A stretch of 64,000 nt of DNA, taken from the NCBI GenBank assembly GCA_000613465.1, contig BAJA01000005.1, positions 1 through 64,000 of the forward strand, written 5' to 3'. The translations under genes and the position numbers were made by a program. This stretch comes from Bacteroides nordii WAL 11050 = JCM 12987. GTDB lineage: Bacteria; Bacteroidota; Bacteroidia; Bacteroidales; Bacteroidaceae. This document shows, piece after piece, positions 1-8,166 of the stretch; the stretch's first letter is position 1; each line of letters begins with the position of its first letter. The notes beneath the pieces are model-generated. The model ran no database searches. It saw only the letters and a program-made list of their open reading frames with translations, and was not told the DNA's origin.

Positions 1-115
1 CACCGGGGCTTCATACGTTACTCTACGAGATAGAACTTTATCAATACCGGAGAAAGAGACTGATAGCAATGACAAACACCATTAAGTTCAAAACTGAATA
101 GCAATGAGCAAAACT

Positions 116-295
116 CACTACAGAGTTTCACAGAGCATTATTTATCTAATAAAACGCGGATTAACACAAATAAACACAGATTAAAAGATTGTAGTTCTTT
201 ATCATCTATTTGTTTCCCTTTGCGAAAATTTGCGTTCATCTGCGTTTCAATAAAGATTTAAACTCTGTGGAACTCCGTGTTACTCTGTGGTGAAA
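116..295. repeat. Imperfect inverted repeat with CACAGAG/CTCTGTG ends (copy 1)
   Basis: The stretch begins with CACTACAGAGTTTCACAGAG and ends with TACTCTGTGGTGAA, so its ends are roughly inverted. Inside are AACGCGGATTAACACAAATA on the left and TTTGCGTTCATCTGCGTTTC on the right. Its right arm shares about 24 bp, from GTTTCAATAAAG onward, with the left arm of the element at 54246-54406 in opposite orientation. No open reading frame of note lies here. It is a dispersed intergenic repeat rather than a gene; the family name is not known to me. Confidence 0.6.
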
Positions 296-377
296 TACAT
301 CCAAATCCATACAGAAAGGAATCAAACTTTTCCCCAGCGTATTTATCTGTATTTTAATAATTACCCATCGCCTGTCG

Positions 378-437
378 CACCTCCCCGTACGGGAAGCACT
401 CGGCTCCGGTAGGAGGTTGTTCCTCGGAGCCGAGGAA
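378..437. repeat. GC-rich cluster of short palindromes
   Basis: Three palindromes follow each other: TCCCCGTACGGGAA centred near 388, CTCCGGTAGGAG centred near 409 and the perfect 18-mer TTCCTCGGAGCCGAGGAA centred near 428. The first segment (368-396), reversed, matches about 30 bp at 12896-12927 with few differences. Together with the rest of 1-575, which shows no supported gene, this is repeat-rich intergenic DNA. Confidence 0.6.
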
Positions 438-581
438 GAAGATTTACGCAATGTGTTGCATAACATTGTTTAGTAACACTGTGTCCTTTGTTGCTTTTCC
501 CCTTATTAATTCCTAATTTGCGACACTTAAATAAATGGTATGCGAGAACATACTGAGTAATTCATTTAAATCTTATTGATT

Positions 582-2738
582 ATGAAGGTATATCAGACGA
601 ACGAAATTAAGAACATAGCCCTCTTGGGAAGTTCTGGATCTGGGAAAACCACTCTCGTGGAAGCAATGCTTTTCGAGAGTGGTGTTATAAAACGTCGCGG
701 AACTATTGCCGCAAAAAATACAGTTAGTGACTATTTCCCCGTTGAACAAGAGTATGGCTACTCCGTTTTCTCCACCGTATTCCATGTAGAATGGAACAAT
801 AAAAAGCTGAATATGATAGACTGTCCGGGCTCGGACGACTTTGTAGGAGGCACAGTTACCGCACTGAATGTGACCGACACCGCAATAATTCTTCTCAATG
901 GCCAATACGGCGTTGAAGTTGGTACACAGAATCATTTCCGCTACACCGAAAAACTGAATAAACCCGTCATTTTCCTTGTCAACCAGCTTGATAATGATAA
1001 ATGCGATTATGATAATATCCTCGAACAATTAAAAGAAGCTTATGGCTCAAAAGTTGTTCCTATCCAGTATCCGATAAATACAGGTCCCGAGTTTAATTCG
1101 CTGATCGACGTCCTGTTGATGAAAAAGTACTCCTGGAAACCTGAAGGAGGAGCCCCTATCATCGAAGATATTCCTGCCGAAGAAATGGATAAGGCTATGG
1201 AATGGCATAAGGCACTTGTAGAGGCTGCTGCTGAAAATGACGAAGAACTCATGGAAAAGTTCTTTGAGCAAGACTCGCTGACAGAAGACGAAATGCGCGA
1301 TGGTATCCGCAAAGGACTTGCCGCCCGTGGAATGTTCCCCGTATTTTGTGTATGTGCAGGCAAAGACATGGGAGTACGCCGCCTGATGGAGTTCTTAGGC
1401 AACGTTGTTCCCTTTGTTTCTCAAATGCCAAAAGTGACCAATACAGCCGGAAAAGAAATAGCTCCTGATGTAAATGGTCCTACCTCTCTTTATTTCTTCA
1501 AAACGAGTGTTGAACCCCATATCGGTGAAGTATCTTACTTTAAAGTAATGAGTGGAAAAGTACACGAAGGTGACGATTTGCTCAATGCCGACCGCGGATC
1601 AAAAGAACGTATGGCACAACTTTACGTAGTGGCCGGCTCCAACCGTGTCAAAGTAGAAGAGCTTTGCGCAGGTGATATTGGCGCTACCGTAAAACTGAAA
1701 GACGTAAAAACAGGCAATACACTGAATGGAAAAGACTGTGATAATAAATTTAACTTTATTAAGTATCCCAATTCAAAATACTCGCGTGCCATTAAACCTG
1801 TCAATGAAGCAGACGTAGAAAAGATGATGAGCATCCTGAACCGTATGCGTGAAGAAGATCCGACGTGGGTTATTGAACAGTCTAAAGAATTGAAACAGAC
1901 ACTGGTACATGGACAGGGAGAATTCCACCTCCGTACTTTGAAGTGGCGTCTGGAAAACAATGAAAAGCTACAAGTAAAATACGAGGAACCGAAAATCCCC
2001 TACCGTGAAACAATCACAAAAGCTGCCCGTGCCGACTATCGTCATAAAAAACAATCGGGTGGAGCCGGACAGTTCGGCGAAGTACACCTCATCGTCGAAC
2101 CCTATAAAGAAGGCATGCCTGTGCCCGATACTTATAAGTTCAATGGACAGGAGTTCAAGATCAATGTAAAAGGAACAGAAGAAGTCCCATTGGAATGGGG
2201 AGGAAAATTGGTATTTGTTAACAGTATCGTGGGTGGTTCTATTGATACACGTTTCCTGCCTGCTATCCTGAAAGGTATCATGTCTCGGATGGAACAAGGT
2301 CCGTTGACGGGGTCCTATGCCCGTGATGTACGCGTTATTGTTTACGACGGAAAGATGCACCCGGTAGACTCCAATGAAATCTCATTCATGCTGGCAGGAC
2401 GTAATGCTTTCAGCGAAGCCTTCAAGAATGCCGGTCCGAAGATTCTGGAACCTATTTATGACGTAGAGGTGTTTGTGCCGTCGGATAAGATGGGCGATGT
2501 GATGGGTGATCTTCAGGGACGTCGTGCCATGATTATGGGTATGAATAGCGAGAAAGGGTTTGAAAAACTAATAGCTAAAGTACCTCTTAAAGAAATGTCT
2601 TCTTATTCAACAGCGCTTAGCTCACTCACCGGAGGGCGTGCTTCATTCATTATGAAATTCGCAAGTTATGAACTTGTGCCTTCTGATGTACAGGATAAGT
2701 TAATAAAAGACTTCGAAGCCAAACAGGTGGAGGAGTAA
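582..2738 (+). CDS. fusA2: EF-G paralogue (EF-G2-type translation elongation factor)
   Basis: This 718-residue protein has the full EF-G layout: an N-terminal G domain, a beta-barrel domain II, and C-terminal domains III-V. The P-loop GSSGSGKT is at about residues 16-23. The G domain is degenerate: the usual DTPGH is DCPGS (80-84), so the switch-II histidine is replaced by serine, and the NKxD motif reads NQLD (134-137). An EF-G paralogue in B. thetaiotaomicron (EF-G2) has been reported to support translation without GTP hydrolysis and to be needed for gut colonisation, and this protein fits that family by layout. A TTG at 576 is in frame, but ATG at 582 is preferred. It is followed by a hairpin terminator and appears monocistronic. 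Confidence 0.88.
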   Translation: MKVYQTNEIKNIALLGSSGSGKTTLVEAMLFESGVIKRRGTIAAKNTVSDYFPVEQEYGYSVFSTVFHVEWNNKKLNMIDCPGSDDFVGGTVTALNVTDTAIILLNGQYGVEVGTQNHFRYTEKLNKPVIFLVNQLDNDKCDYDNILEQLKEAYGSKVVPIQYPINTGPEFNSLIDVLLMKKYSWKPEGGAPIIEDIPAEEMDKAMEWHKALVEAAAENDEELMEKFFEQDSLTEDEMRDGIRKGLAARGMFPVFCVCAGKDMGVRRLMEFLGNVVPFVSQMPKVTNTAGKEIAPDVNGPTSLYFFKTSVEPHIGEVSYFKVMSGKVHEGDDLLNADRGSKERMAQLYVVAGSNRVKVEELCAGDIGATVKLKDVKTGNTLNGKDCDNKFNFIKYPNSKYSRAIKPVNEADVEKMMSILNRMREEDPTWVIEQSKELKQTLVHGQGEFHLRTLKWRLENNEKLQVKYEEPKIPYRETITKAARADYRHKKQSGGAGQFGEVHLIVEPYKEGMPVPDTYKFNGQEFKINVKGTEEVPLEWGGKLVFVNSIVGGSIDTRFLPAILKGIMSRMEQGPLTGSYARDVRVIVYDGKMHPVDSNEISFMLAGRNAFSEAFKNAGPKILEPIYDVEVFVPSDKMGDVMGDLQGRRAMIMGMNSEKGFEKLIAKVPLKEMSSYSTALSSLTGGRASFIMKFASYELVPSDVQDKLIKDFEAKQVEE

Positions 2739-2758
2739 TTATTCGTTTATAATGCTTT

Positions 2759-2796
2759 AGCCGTCCTTCTTTCGTTCGAAAGGGGGGCGGCTTTTT
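2759..2796 (+). terminator. Rho-independent terminator after the EF-G2 gene
   Basis: AGCCGTCC pairs imperfectly with GGGGGCGGCT around a TTCG-type loop and is followed by a run of T. It lies about 20 bp past the stop codon. Confidence 0.75.
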
Positions 2797-2853
2797 CACT
2801 TAACAATGATTAAGAAAAGTAGAAATTCCTAAGAGAAAGATTTAATTTTTTAT

Positions 2854-2861
2854 TAAATTTG
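2854..2861 (+). promoter_or_regulatory. Putative -7 element upstream of rprX
   Basis: TAAATTTG matches the Bacteroides TAnnTTTG element. It lies 139 bp before the rprX start, which would leave a long leader. No clear TTTG at the upstream position was seen. Confidence 0.4.
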
Positions 2862-3000
2862 CAAACCAAAGGATATATTGTTTTGTTATAGTCGTCAGAA
2901 CATGAGCTAAATATTACCTTTCGGTTAATTTACGAGAATGTACGATTAAAATAGGTTAATGTGTTAGGTATGTTAATTAGGGAGTGTTAATTTTGTTGCT

Positions 3001-4554
3001 ATGAAAAAGTCAACAATCTGGATATTAGGTATTGTAATGGGTCTTTCCTTCCTCGGATTACTTTACTTACAGGTAAGTTATATAGAGGCAATGGTGAAGA
3101 TGCGCAAAGAACAATTTGATAACTCTGTGCGTAATAGCTTGTATCAGGTATCAAAAGATGTGGAATTTGCGGAAACCGACCGTTGGCTGAGGGAAGATAT
3201 TACTGAAGCGGAACGGAAAGCGCTGACCGCTTCCTCTTCTATGCAAGGGGATGATTTGGTGCAGCAAACACAGCGATTTACGGTGAAATCACCGGATGGA
3301 AGAATAATGACGGACTTTGAATTAAAAGTAATGACTAACAAACCGTCAGAGTTGCCCAAGATGATGATTTCGCGCAGACATGGTGGAAATACGATTCCAA
3401 AAACATCGAAATCTTTGCTCGATGCAGTTAAGAATCGGTATATGTATCAGCGGGTTCTGCTCGATGAAGTTGCACTGCAAATGGTTTACCGTGCCAGTGA
3501 CAAGTCGATAGGCGAACGCGTAAGATTTAAAGATCTGGACGACTACCTGAAGTCGGCACTTCTTAATAATGGAATAGAATTGCCTTATCACTTTACGGTG
3601 GTCGATAAAGATGGGCGGGAAGTATACCGCTGTGCGGACTACGAAGGGAAAGGAAATGAGGATTCATATACTCAGCCGCTTTTCCAGAATGACCCGCCGG
3701 CTAAAATGAGTATTGTAAAGATACACTTTCCCGGGAAAAAGGATTATATCTTTGATTCGGTGAGTTTTATGATCCCGTCAATGATATTCACTTTAGTACT
3801 GTTGATAACGTTCATCTTTACTATATATATAGTATTCCGTCAGAAGAAGCTGACAGAAATGAAGAATGACTTTATCAATAATATGACGCATGAGTTCAAG
3901 ACACCGATATCAACCATCTCATTGGCGGCACAGATGTTGAAGGACCCTGCGGTGGGTAAGTCACCACAGATGTTCCAGCATATATCGGGAGTGATCAATG
4001 ACGAAACGAAACGGCTCCGCTTCCAGGTGGAGAAAGTGCTTCAGATGTCAATGTTCGACCGTCAAAAGGCGACGCTCAAGATGAAGGAAATTGATGCTAA
4101 CGAACTGATAACAGGGGTGATTAATACGTTCACTTTGAAAGTGGAACGATATAATGGTAAGATTACATCGAACCTTGAGGCCACCGATCCTGTTATATTT
4201 GCAGATGAAATGCATCTCACGAATGTGATCTTCAATCTGATGGACAATGCGGTGAAATACAAGAAACCGGAAGAAGAACTGTTGCTGAACGTCAAAACCT
4301 GGAATGAACCGGGTAAACTGATGATTTCTATACAGGACAACGGTATTGGTATAAAGAAAGAAAACCTTAAAAAGGTGTTCGATAAGTTCTATCGCGTGCA
4401 TACAGGTAATCTGCACGATGTAAAGGGCTTCGGATTGGGATTGGCCTATGTGAAGAAGATTATTCAGGACCATAAAGGAACCATTCGGGCAGAGAGCGAA
4501 TTGAATGTAGGAACTAAATTTATAATTGCATTACCTTTATTAAAAAATGATTGA
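3001..4554 (+). CDS. rprX: Two-component sensor histidine kinase RprX
   Basis: The 517-residue kinase has an N-terminal membrane helix (about 7-27), a periplasmic sensor region of about 225 residues, and a second helix rich in I, L, F and V near 255-277. The H-box THEFKTPIST carries the phospho-accepting His, followed by an N-box (FNLMDNAVKY), the DNGIG motif and GFGLGL of the ATPase domain. It overlaps or abuts the response regulator gene, so the two form an operon. RprX/RprY is a known Bacteroides pair, first linked to altered regulation of tetracycline resistance. The assignment rests on this organisation and on recognising the regulator sequence. Confidence 0.85.
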   Translation: MKKSTIWILGIVMGLSFLGLLYLQVSYIEAMVKMRKEQFDNSVRNSLYQVSKDVEFAETDRWLREDITEAERKALTASSSMQGDDLVQQTQRFTVKSPDGRIMTDFELKVMTNKPSELPKMMISRRHGGNTIPKTSKSLLDAVKNRYMYQRVLLDEVALQMVYRASDKSIGERVRFKDLDDYLKSALLNNGIELPYHFTVVDKDGREVYRCADYEGKGNEDSYTQPLFQNDPPAKMSIVKIHFPGKKDYIFDSVSFMIPSMIFTLVLLITFIFTIYIVFRQKKLTEMKNDFINNMTHEFKTPISTISLAAQMLKDPAVGKSPQMFQHISGVINDETKRLRFQVEKVLQMSMFDRQKATLKMKEIDANELITGVINTFTLKVERYNGKITSNLEATDPVIFADEMHLTNVIFNLMDNAVKYKKPEEELLLNVKTWNEPGKLMISIQDNGIGIKKENLKKVFDKFYRVHTGNLHDVKGFGLGLAYVKKIIQDHKGTIRAESELNVGTKFIIALPLLKND

Positions 4555-4555
4555 T

Positions 4556-5257
4556 ATGGACGAGAAACTGCGTATTTTATTGTGCGAAGATGATGAAAAT
4601 CTTGGCATGCTTTTAAGAGAATATTTACAGGCAAAAGGTTATTCTGCTGAGTTGTATCCCGATGGGGAAGCTGGTTATAAGGCTTTCCTGAAGAATAAAT
4701 ATGACTTGTGTGTGTTTGACGTAATGATGCCTAAAAAAGACGGATTTACTTTGGCACAGGATGTGCGTGCTGCCAATGCCGAAATTCCTATTATCTTCCT
4801 GACTGCAAAAACACTGAAAGAAGATATTCTGGAAGGATTCAAAATCGGTGCGGACGATTATATCACCAAGCCGTTTAGTATGGAAGAACTTACTTTCAGA
4901 ATCGAAGCTATTCTGAGACGTGTACGCGGAAAGAAAAATAAAGAAAGTAACATCTATAAGATTGGTAAGTTTACCTTTGATACTCAGAAGCAGATTCTTG
5001 CTTCAGAAGGAAAGCAGACGAAACTGACTACCAAAGAATCTGAGTTACTTGGCTTGCTTTGTGCACATGCCAACGAAATCCTGCAACGTGACTTCGCTTT
5101 AAAGACTATCTGGATTGATGATAACTACTTCAATGCACGTAGTATGGATGTGTACATCACTAAATTGCGTAAACACCTGAAAGAAGATGACTCTATTGAG
5201 ATTATCAACATTCATGGAAAAGGATATAAATTGATTACTCCCGAAGTTGAAAACTAA
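4556..5257 (+). CDS. rprY: OmpR-type response regulator RprY
   Basis: The protein has a receiver domain (acidic pocket CEDDE, phospho-acceptor Asp in VFDVMMPKKDG, conserved Lys in YITKPF) followed by an OmpR/PhoB winged-helix domain ending in HGKGYKL. It is the DNA-binding partner of the upstream kinase. Two starts are possible: ATG at 4547, which overlaps the rprX stop by 8 bp, or ATG at 4556, 1 bp after the stop. I prefer 4556, giving MDEKLRILL. Translational coupling with rprX is likely. A strong hairpin terminator follows. Confidence 0.87.
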   Translation: MDEKLRILLCEDDENLGMLLREYLQAKGYSAELYPDGEAGYKAFLKNKYDLCVFDVMMPKKDGFTLAQDVRAANAEIPIIFLTAKTLKEDILEGFKIGADDYITKPFSMEELTFRIEAILRRVRGKKNKESNIYKIGKFTFDTQKQILASEGKQTKLTTKESELLGLLCAHANEILQRDFALKTIWIDDNYFNARSMDVYITKLRKHLKEDDSIEIINIHGKGYKLITPEVEN

Positions 5258-5280
5258 GGAAGGAGAAAAAACGAAACTAA

Positions 5281-5318
5281 AAAAAGGGCCGGAAATATTC
5301 ATTTCCGGCCCTTTTTTT
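5281..5318 (+). terminator. Strong terminator after rprY
   Basis: AAAAAGGGCCGGAAAT and ATTTCCGGCCCTTTTT form a 16-bp perfect stem with a 4-nt loop, ending in seven T. The A/T flanks make it usable from both strands, so it may also end the small minus-strand gene next to it. Confidence 0.85.
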
Positions 5319-5332
5319 AGTTTCGTTAAATA

Positions 5333-5509
5333 TTAATCTGCTATTTTCTTATTAATGATAATATAAGAAACAAGACCTAATACTACCAAGAGTATCGAAG
5401 TTCCCAAAATAGTATTGTTATTTACATTACCAGTCAGGGAGCAGGCGATCAGAATAATTACTCCGACCAAAATTAATATTAATCCTAAATTCTTTAATAA
5501 GACTTTCAT
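5333..5509 (-). CDS. Small two-helix membrane protein (58 aa), unknown function
   Basis: An ATG at 5509 opens a 58-codon frame ending in TAA at 5333. The product begins MKVLLKNLGLILILVGVI and has two hydrophobic stretches (about 5-23 and 34-52) split by a polar Asn/Thr loop, then a short Lys tail KKIAD. It resembles small inner-membrane proteins. It sits between the rprY terminator and the MarR gene. I do not recognise a family and assign no function. Confidence 0.6.
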   Translation of the reverse strand: MKVLLKNLGLILILVGVIILIACSLTGNVNNNTILGTSILLVVLGLVSYIIINKKIAD

Positions 5510-5640
5510 GTGTGTGTATTTTAATAGATTATTTTATTCCTGGTCACAAATTAAAGCATAATTCTTTAACGGGCGAAATTATTTATGCAAAAAAACTATT
5601 AATCAGCGTAAATAGTCTGTTTTTACATACTTGCCGATAC

Positions 5641-6087
5641 TTAATCTTTCGTATTGAAGAATATTTTTCTTAAGACTTCCTGACTTACGCTTAACTCTTC
5701 TACAGTGATGCCCTGTAGAGCCTCCATAAGGGTACGATTAGCTATAATACGTGCTTTTTCCTCCAACTCCTTACCGGTTTTGGTTAAGTGGATGAGATTG
5801 GTACGGCGGTCTTTTTTGTCTGAAATGCGGACAACCAAATGTTGGCGTTCCATATTATCTATCAATCGGGTCATACTGGGTTTATCTTTAAAAGTTGCAT
5901 TACACAACTCTTGTTGTGTAACTCCGTCTTTTTCCCAAAGAAAAATGAGCACGGTCCACTGTTCGGGACTGATTTCCAAACCGCCCTGACGGAAGTTACG
6001 ATACAGTTTCCGGTTTATAGCCGCGGAAACCTTACCATTGAGAATGGCAAAAATAAGCCGGATGTCAAAGTTAAATTGTTCTATCAT
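5641..6087 (-). CDS. MarR-family transcriptional regulator
   Basis: The 148-residue protein has the MarR winged-helix layout: a dimerising N-terminus, a recognition region TQQELCNATFKDKPSMTRL at about 75-93, and a wing containing SDKKDRRTNLIHLT with the conserved Asp-Arg pair. MarR proteins act as dimeric repressors that often respond to phenolics or oxidants. It is transcribed divergently from the ribosomal operon, with about 160 bp between them, so it probably regulates itself or a distant target. The ligand and target are unknown. Confidence 0.85.
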   Translation of the reverse strand: MIEQFNFDIRLIFAILNGKVSAAINRKLYRNFRQGGLEISPEQWTVLIFLWEKDGVTQQELCNATFKDKPSMTRLIDNMERQHLVVRISDKKDRRTNLIHLTKTGKELEEKARIIANRTLMEALQGITVEELSVSQEVLRKIFFNTKD

Positions 6088-6169
6088 GAAATTATTGTTT
6101 CAACAACTTTGCAAAGGTATAGCTCTTCTGTGTAAATTCCTATCTTGTGATACAAAAAAAGATTAAATG

Positions 6170-6200
6170 TTTGTAGTTCACAATAAAATGCCTAACTTTG
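6170..6200 (+). promoter_or_regulatory. Promoter of the rpsF-rpsR-rplI operon
   Basis: TTTG at 6170-6173 and TAACTTTG at 6193-6200 are separated by 19 bp, which matches the Bacteroides consensus closely. The rpsF start follows 47 bp downstream. Confidence 0.75.
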
Positions 6201-6247
6201 CACCCGCATTTTTAAATCAAATAATTTATTTATTTAATTAAACGAGT

Positions 6248-6591
6248 ATGAATCAATACGAAACCGTTTTCATTTTAACTCCCGTTTTATCTGATGTTCA
6301 GATGAAGGAAGCGTAGAAAAATTCAAAGGTATCCTTCAGGCTGAGGGTGCTGAGATTATCAATGAAGAGAACTGGGGACTGAAGAAATTGGCTTATCCTA
6401 TTCAGAAGAAGTCTACAGGTTTCTATCAGTTAATCGAGTTCAACGCAGACCCGACTGTTATCGACAAGTTGGAGTTGAACTTCCGTCGTGACGAACGTGT
6501 TATCCGTTTCTTGACTTTCAAGATGGATAAGTACGCTGCAGAATATGCTGCAAAAAGAAGAAGTGTTAAATCAAGCAAAAAGGAGGATTAA
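6248..6591 (+). CDS. rpsF: 30S ribosomal protein bS6 (frameshifted in this sequence)
   Basis: The reading frame starts [18 protein letters not shown] and hits an in-frame TAG at 6314. Restoring one base near 6313 (GCG-GTA-GAA) gives the expected continuation VEKFKGILQ and joins the downstream frame, which runs to 6591 and ends KSSKKED. The restored product has about 114 residues, the normal bS6 size. bS6 binds 16S rRNA together with bS18, whose gene follows 2 bp later. As seen, the gene would make only a 22-residue peptide. Because it sits first in a core ribosomal operon, a sequencing or assembly deletion is the likely cause. Confidence 0.9.
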
Positions 6592-6593
6592 TC

Positions 6594-6866
6594 ATGGCAC
6601 AACAAGTTCAATCAGAAATCAGATATTTGACTCCGCCTTCAGTAGACGTTAAGAAGAAAAAATACTGCCGTTTCAAAAAGAGTGGTATTCGTTATATCGA
6701 CTACAAAGATCCTGAATTCTTGAAGAAATTCTTGAATGAACAGGGTAAAATCCTTCCGCGCCGTATCACAGGTACTTCTTTGAAGTTCCAACGTCGTATT
6801 GCGCAGGCTGTGAAGAGAGCACGTCACTTGGCATTGTTGCCTTATGTAACTGACATGATGAAATAA
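6594..6866 (+). CDS. rpsR: 30S ribosomal protein bS18
   Basis: The 90-residue basic protein carries the bS18 signature (KYCRFKKSG, then [20 protein letters not shown] and the Arg-rich [19 protein letters not shown]). It pairs with bS6 on the platform of the small subunit. The start is 2 bp after the rpsF stop, and rplI follows after 14 bp, so all three are co-transcribed. The CXXC-like zinc pattern seen in some bS18 proteins is not present here: only one Cys is visible. Confidence 0.96.
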   Translation: MAQQVQSEIRYLTPPSVDVKKKKYCRFKKSGIRYIDYKDPEFLKKFLNEQGKILPRRITGTSLKFQRRIAQAVKRARHLALLPYVTDMMK

Positions 6867-6880
6867 GAAGGAGGAAAAGT

Positions 6881-7324
6881 ATGGAAATTATATTGAAAGA
6901 AGACGTAGTAAACTTGGGTTATAAGAATGACATCGTAACTGTTAAGTCTGGTTATGGTCGTAATTATTTGATCCCGACTGGAAAAGCTATCATCGCTTCT
7001 CCTTCCGCAAAGAAAATGTTGGCTGAAGACCTGAAACAGCGTGCTCACAAACTTGAGAAAATCAAGAAAGATGCTGAAGCAATGGCTGCTAAATTGGAAG
7101 GTGTTTCTTTGACTATTGCAACTAAGGTTAGCTCTACAGGAACTATTTTCGGTTCTGTAAGTAACATTCAGATTGCTGAAGCGTTGGCTAAATTGGGTCA
7201 TGAAATTGACAGAAAGACAATCGTTGTAAAAGACGCAGTAAAAGAAGTTGGTTCTTATAAAGCTATCGTAAAATTGCATAAGGAAGTTTCTGTAGAAATT
7301 CCTTTTGAAGTAGTTGCTGAATAA
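6881..7324 (+). CDS. rplI: 50S ribosomal protein bL9
   Basis: The 147-residue protein starts [19 protein letters not shown] and contains the bL9 signature [13 protein letters not shown] near residues 25-37, then the long Lys/Glu-rich connecting helix (about 40-75) and the C-terminal RNA-binding domain. It binds 23S rRNA at the base of the L1 stalk. It is the third gene of the rpsF operon and is followed closely by a terminator hairpin. Confidence 0.96.
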   Translation: MEIILKEDVVNLGYKNDIVTVKSGYGRNYLIPTGKAIIASPSAKKMLAEDLKQRAHKLEKIKKDAEAMAAKLEGVSLTIATKVSSTGTIFGSVSNIQIAEALAKLGHEIDRKTIVVKDAVKEVGSYKAIVKLHKEVSVEIPFEVVAE

Positions 7325-7347
7325 GATTTAGAACTTACTAAATATAG

Positions 7348-7382
7348 AAAAGCCTGATCTCGAAAGAGATTAGGCTTTTTTT
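7348..7382 (+). terminator. Terminator of the ribosomal protein operon
   Basis: AAAAGCCTGATCTC and GAGATTAGGCTTTT form a stem around a GAAA loop, followed by a T-run, 23 bp past the rplI stop. Confidence 0.85.
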
Positions 7383-7551
7383 ATGTGCCAAGGTCAGGGG
7401 GGATGTTTGCTTAAAAAGCAACTATCTCTTTTAAAGATTTGCAGGATGGGGTGGAAGAAAAGTGTTGTTTGTCTGTAATTGCTTGATATTCAATTTGAAA
7501 ACAATCTAATGTATCCGATATAAAGAATAGTATTTAATAGGGTATTAAATA

Positions 7552-7603
7552 GGTACTTTTGTGTACCCAAAAAACGTACTTTTAAGTATGAAAAGTACGT
7601 TTT
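7552..7603. repeat. Two adjacent GTAC-containing hairpins
   Basis: GGTACTTTTGTGTACC is followed by AAAACGTACTTTT (7571-7583), a 7-nt loop, and the exact complement AAAAGTACGTTTT (7591-7603). Neither adjoins a gene end. The rest of 7383-7736 shows no supported gene. Confidence 0.5.
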
Positions 7604-7736
7604 CTTATAATGAAGAGTTTCTATATCTTGGGGAATTGTTAATGGTGTTAATATGGAATGCTTAATATGGGGTTGCGCATTTGATTGAGTGTTTGTTGAA
7701 TGTGTTTTTTAAGTGTCAGATGGAAGTATAAGGTAC

Positions 7737-7773
7737 AAAAAAAGTCTGTTCGTGTTTTACACGCCAGACTTTC
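7737..7773 (-). terminator. Terminator of the Ala-rich lipoprotein gene
   Basis: Read on the minus strand, AAAGTCTG pairs with CAGACTTT around an inner GTGT/ACAC stem and is followed by seven T. It lies about 20 bp past the stop at 7793. Confidence 0.75.
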
Positions 7774-7792
7774 AATTCTCTCAGAGCTAAAA

Positions 7793-8008
7793 TTATTCAG
7801 CTACTACAGTTTCTGTTACTGTTACGCTATCAACAGTTACTGTATCCATTGCCGCTGCTGCTTCAGCTGCTGCTGCTTCTACTGCTGCGATTGAGTCAGC
7901 GATACGGATAGAATCTGCTTCTGCTTTTGCTGCTTCAGCTGCTTTGTTTCCACAAGATGCGAATGATACTGCTGCGATAGCTGCGAATACTAAAACTAAT
8001 TTTTTCAT
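7793..8008 (-). CDS. Small Ala-rich lipoprotein
   Basis: From ATG at 8008 the product is 71 residues and starts MKKLVLVFAAIAAVSFASC, a signal peptide with a lipobox ending at Cys19, so it should be lipidated and exported. The mature part is almost only Ala, Glu, Asp, Thr, Val and Ser (for example ADSIAAVEAAAAEAAAAMD, then TVTVDSVTVTETVVAE). An upstream in-frame ATG at 8062 is rejected because the promoter element TATCTTTG overlaps it. No enzymatic domain is visible. Abundant Ala-rich small lipoproteins of this sort are common in Bacteroides; its role is unknown. Confidence 0.7.
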   Translation of the reverse strand: MKKLVLVFAAIAAVSFASCGNKAAEAAKAEADSIRIADSIAAVEAAAAEAAAAMDTVTVDSVTVTETVVAE

Positions 8009-8059
8009 TTTCTTTGCTTTTAAAATCTGTAATACAATCAATTGCTTATTAAAACGCTG

Positions 8060-8067
8060 CAAAGATA
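8060..8067 (-). promoter_or_regulatory. -7 element of the Ala-rich lipoprotein gene
   Basis: On the minus strand TATCTTTG matches TAnnTTTG and lies about 50 bp before the chosen ATG at 8008. Confidence 0.55.
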
Positions 8068-8166
8068 TGTACTTTTAGAATACGTTGTTCTCGAAAAGCC
8101 AACTTTTTTTATATTTTTTTTTGAAGTATACTTTCTATTTGTCTCACAACATGTTTTAAAACATAC

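Noticed and set aside
2..101. C-terminal end of a gene entering from the left
   Set aside because: Two plus-strand frames are open to the edge (stops at 83-85 and 99-101), and neither is recognisable, so no call is made.
573..1028. Minus-strand frame opposite the EF-G2 gene
   Set aside because: It lies fully within a well-supported plus-strand gene and has no domain; many other such overlapping frames were left out for the same reason.
6311..6320. Programmed frameshift in rpsF
   Set aside because: No slippery sequence or downstream structure is evident, and the same kind of break recurs in nine other unrelated genes.
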